Source: CAJXJP01 sp963926055 (GTDB lineage Bacteria; Patescibacteriota; Gracilibacteria; BD1-5; UBA6164). Taken from it: a DNA stretch of 27,277 bases. A model generated the notes under the pieces. The model had not been told where the DNA came from and ran no database searches. It saw only the letters and a list, made by a program, of their open reading frames with translations. Made by a program: the position numbers and the translations under genes. The stretch lies in assembly GCA_963926055.1 (NCBI GenBank), contig CAWUVK010000011.1:1-27277 (forward strand). The letters run 5' to 3'. Positions 27,235-27,277 of the stretch are shown here, in pieces. Position 1 is the first letter of the stretch. Every line of letters starts with the position of its first letter.

Positions 27235-27277
27235 TGGTGGGTGATGAGGGATTCGAACCCCCGACCCCCTGCTTGTA
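27235..27277 (-). tRNA. tRNA-Val (UAC), 3' portion, cut by the window edge
   Basis: The minus strand shows TACAAGCAGG, variable bases GGGTC, the T arm GGGGG-TTCGAAT-CCCTC and the acceptor end ...ATCACCCACCA with CCA encoded. Counting back from CCA, the window ends exactly at position 34. The anticodon is therefore UAC with A37 and A38, that is valine. The 5' half is outside the window. Confidence 0.9.

Noticed and set aside
1..27277. CRISPR array or insertion sequence with transposase
   Set aside because: No regularly spaced repeats with unique spacers, and no transposase-like protein in any frame I read.

Overview
The window reads as chromosomal DNA of a strongly AT-rich bacterium using genetic code 25 (UGA = glycine). 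This points to the Candidate Phyla Radiation lineages Gracilibacteria or Absconditabacteria (SR1). With the standard code almost every gene breaks at TGA. Reading TGA as Gly restores full-length HtpG, RNase HII, QueH, MtaB-like methylthiotransferase, LspA, YbeY and a type IIG restriction-modification enzyme, and the TGA codons fall on conserved glycines (DEAGRGP of RNase HII, LGYDH of YbeY, GYGVAP and RRKGYA of the acetyltransferase). TGG remains in use for Trp. All annotated stops are TAA or TAG. The choice between the two phyla is not resolved here.

Layout. 1-3272: the start of a prepilin-like gene (minus) and a 1007-aa membrane protein (plus) with a PilB/GspE N-terminal-like domain, three membrane segments and PKD-type repeats. 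3273-6600: htpG on the minus strand under a CIRCE-like operator. It is flanked on both sides by small membrane-protein genes with textbook promoters, strong Shine-Dalgarno sites and no TGA codons, unlike the other genes here. 6698-10764: a DUF378 protein, hypothetical proteins, an intact EamA-type transporter plus a truncated relative sharing a 35-bp near-identical repeat, and a GNAT acetyltransferase. 10778-12049: one gene encoding RNase HII fused to the epoxyqueuosine reductase QueH. A GC-rich interspersed repeat lies in frame inside the QueH part, and a second copy sits in the promoter region behind it.

12184-15250 is a plus-strand operon: MtaB-like methylthiotransferase, LspA, a six-helix membrane protein and an AMMECR1-domain protein. 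15282-16550 runs on the minus strand: a type IV pilin, a 4Fe-4S ferredoxin and an apparent structured non-coding RNA. A perfect 42-bp palindrome at 16551-16592 carries a mirror-image promoter on each strand. It would drive the RNA leftwards and, rightwards, a long operon (16626-22897): ybeY, a PrgI / TraC-like / VirB2-TrbC-like type IV secretion module, a PH-like membrane protein, a holin-family membrane protein, secG, an unusual extracellular solute-binding protein and a polytopic membrane protein.

22910-27277, minus strand: a sugar-phosphate isomerase/epimerase-like protein, a 1050-aa single-chain type IIG restriction-modification enzyme, and the 3' part of tRNA-Val(UAC) at the window edge. 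Much of the window concerns the cell envelope and surface (pilins, pilus-like secretion, PKD protein, lipoprotein processing, SecG), which fits a small episymbiotic cell that depends on surface contact. That lifestyle is inferred from the lineage, not shown by the sequence.
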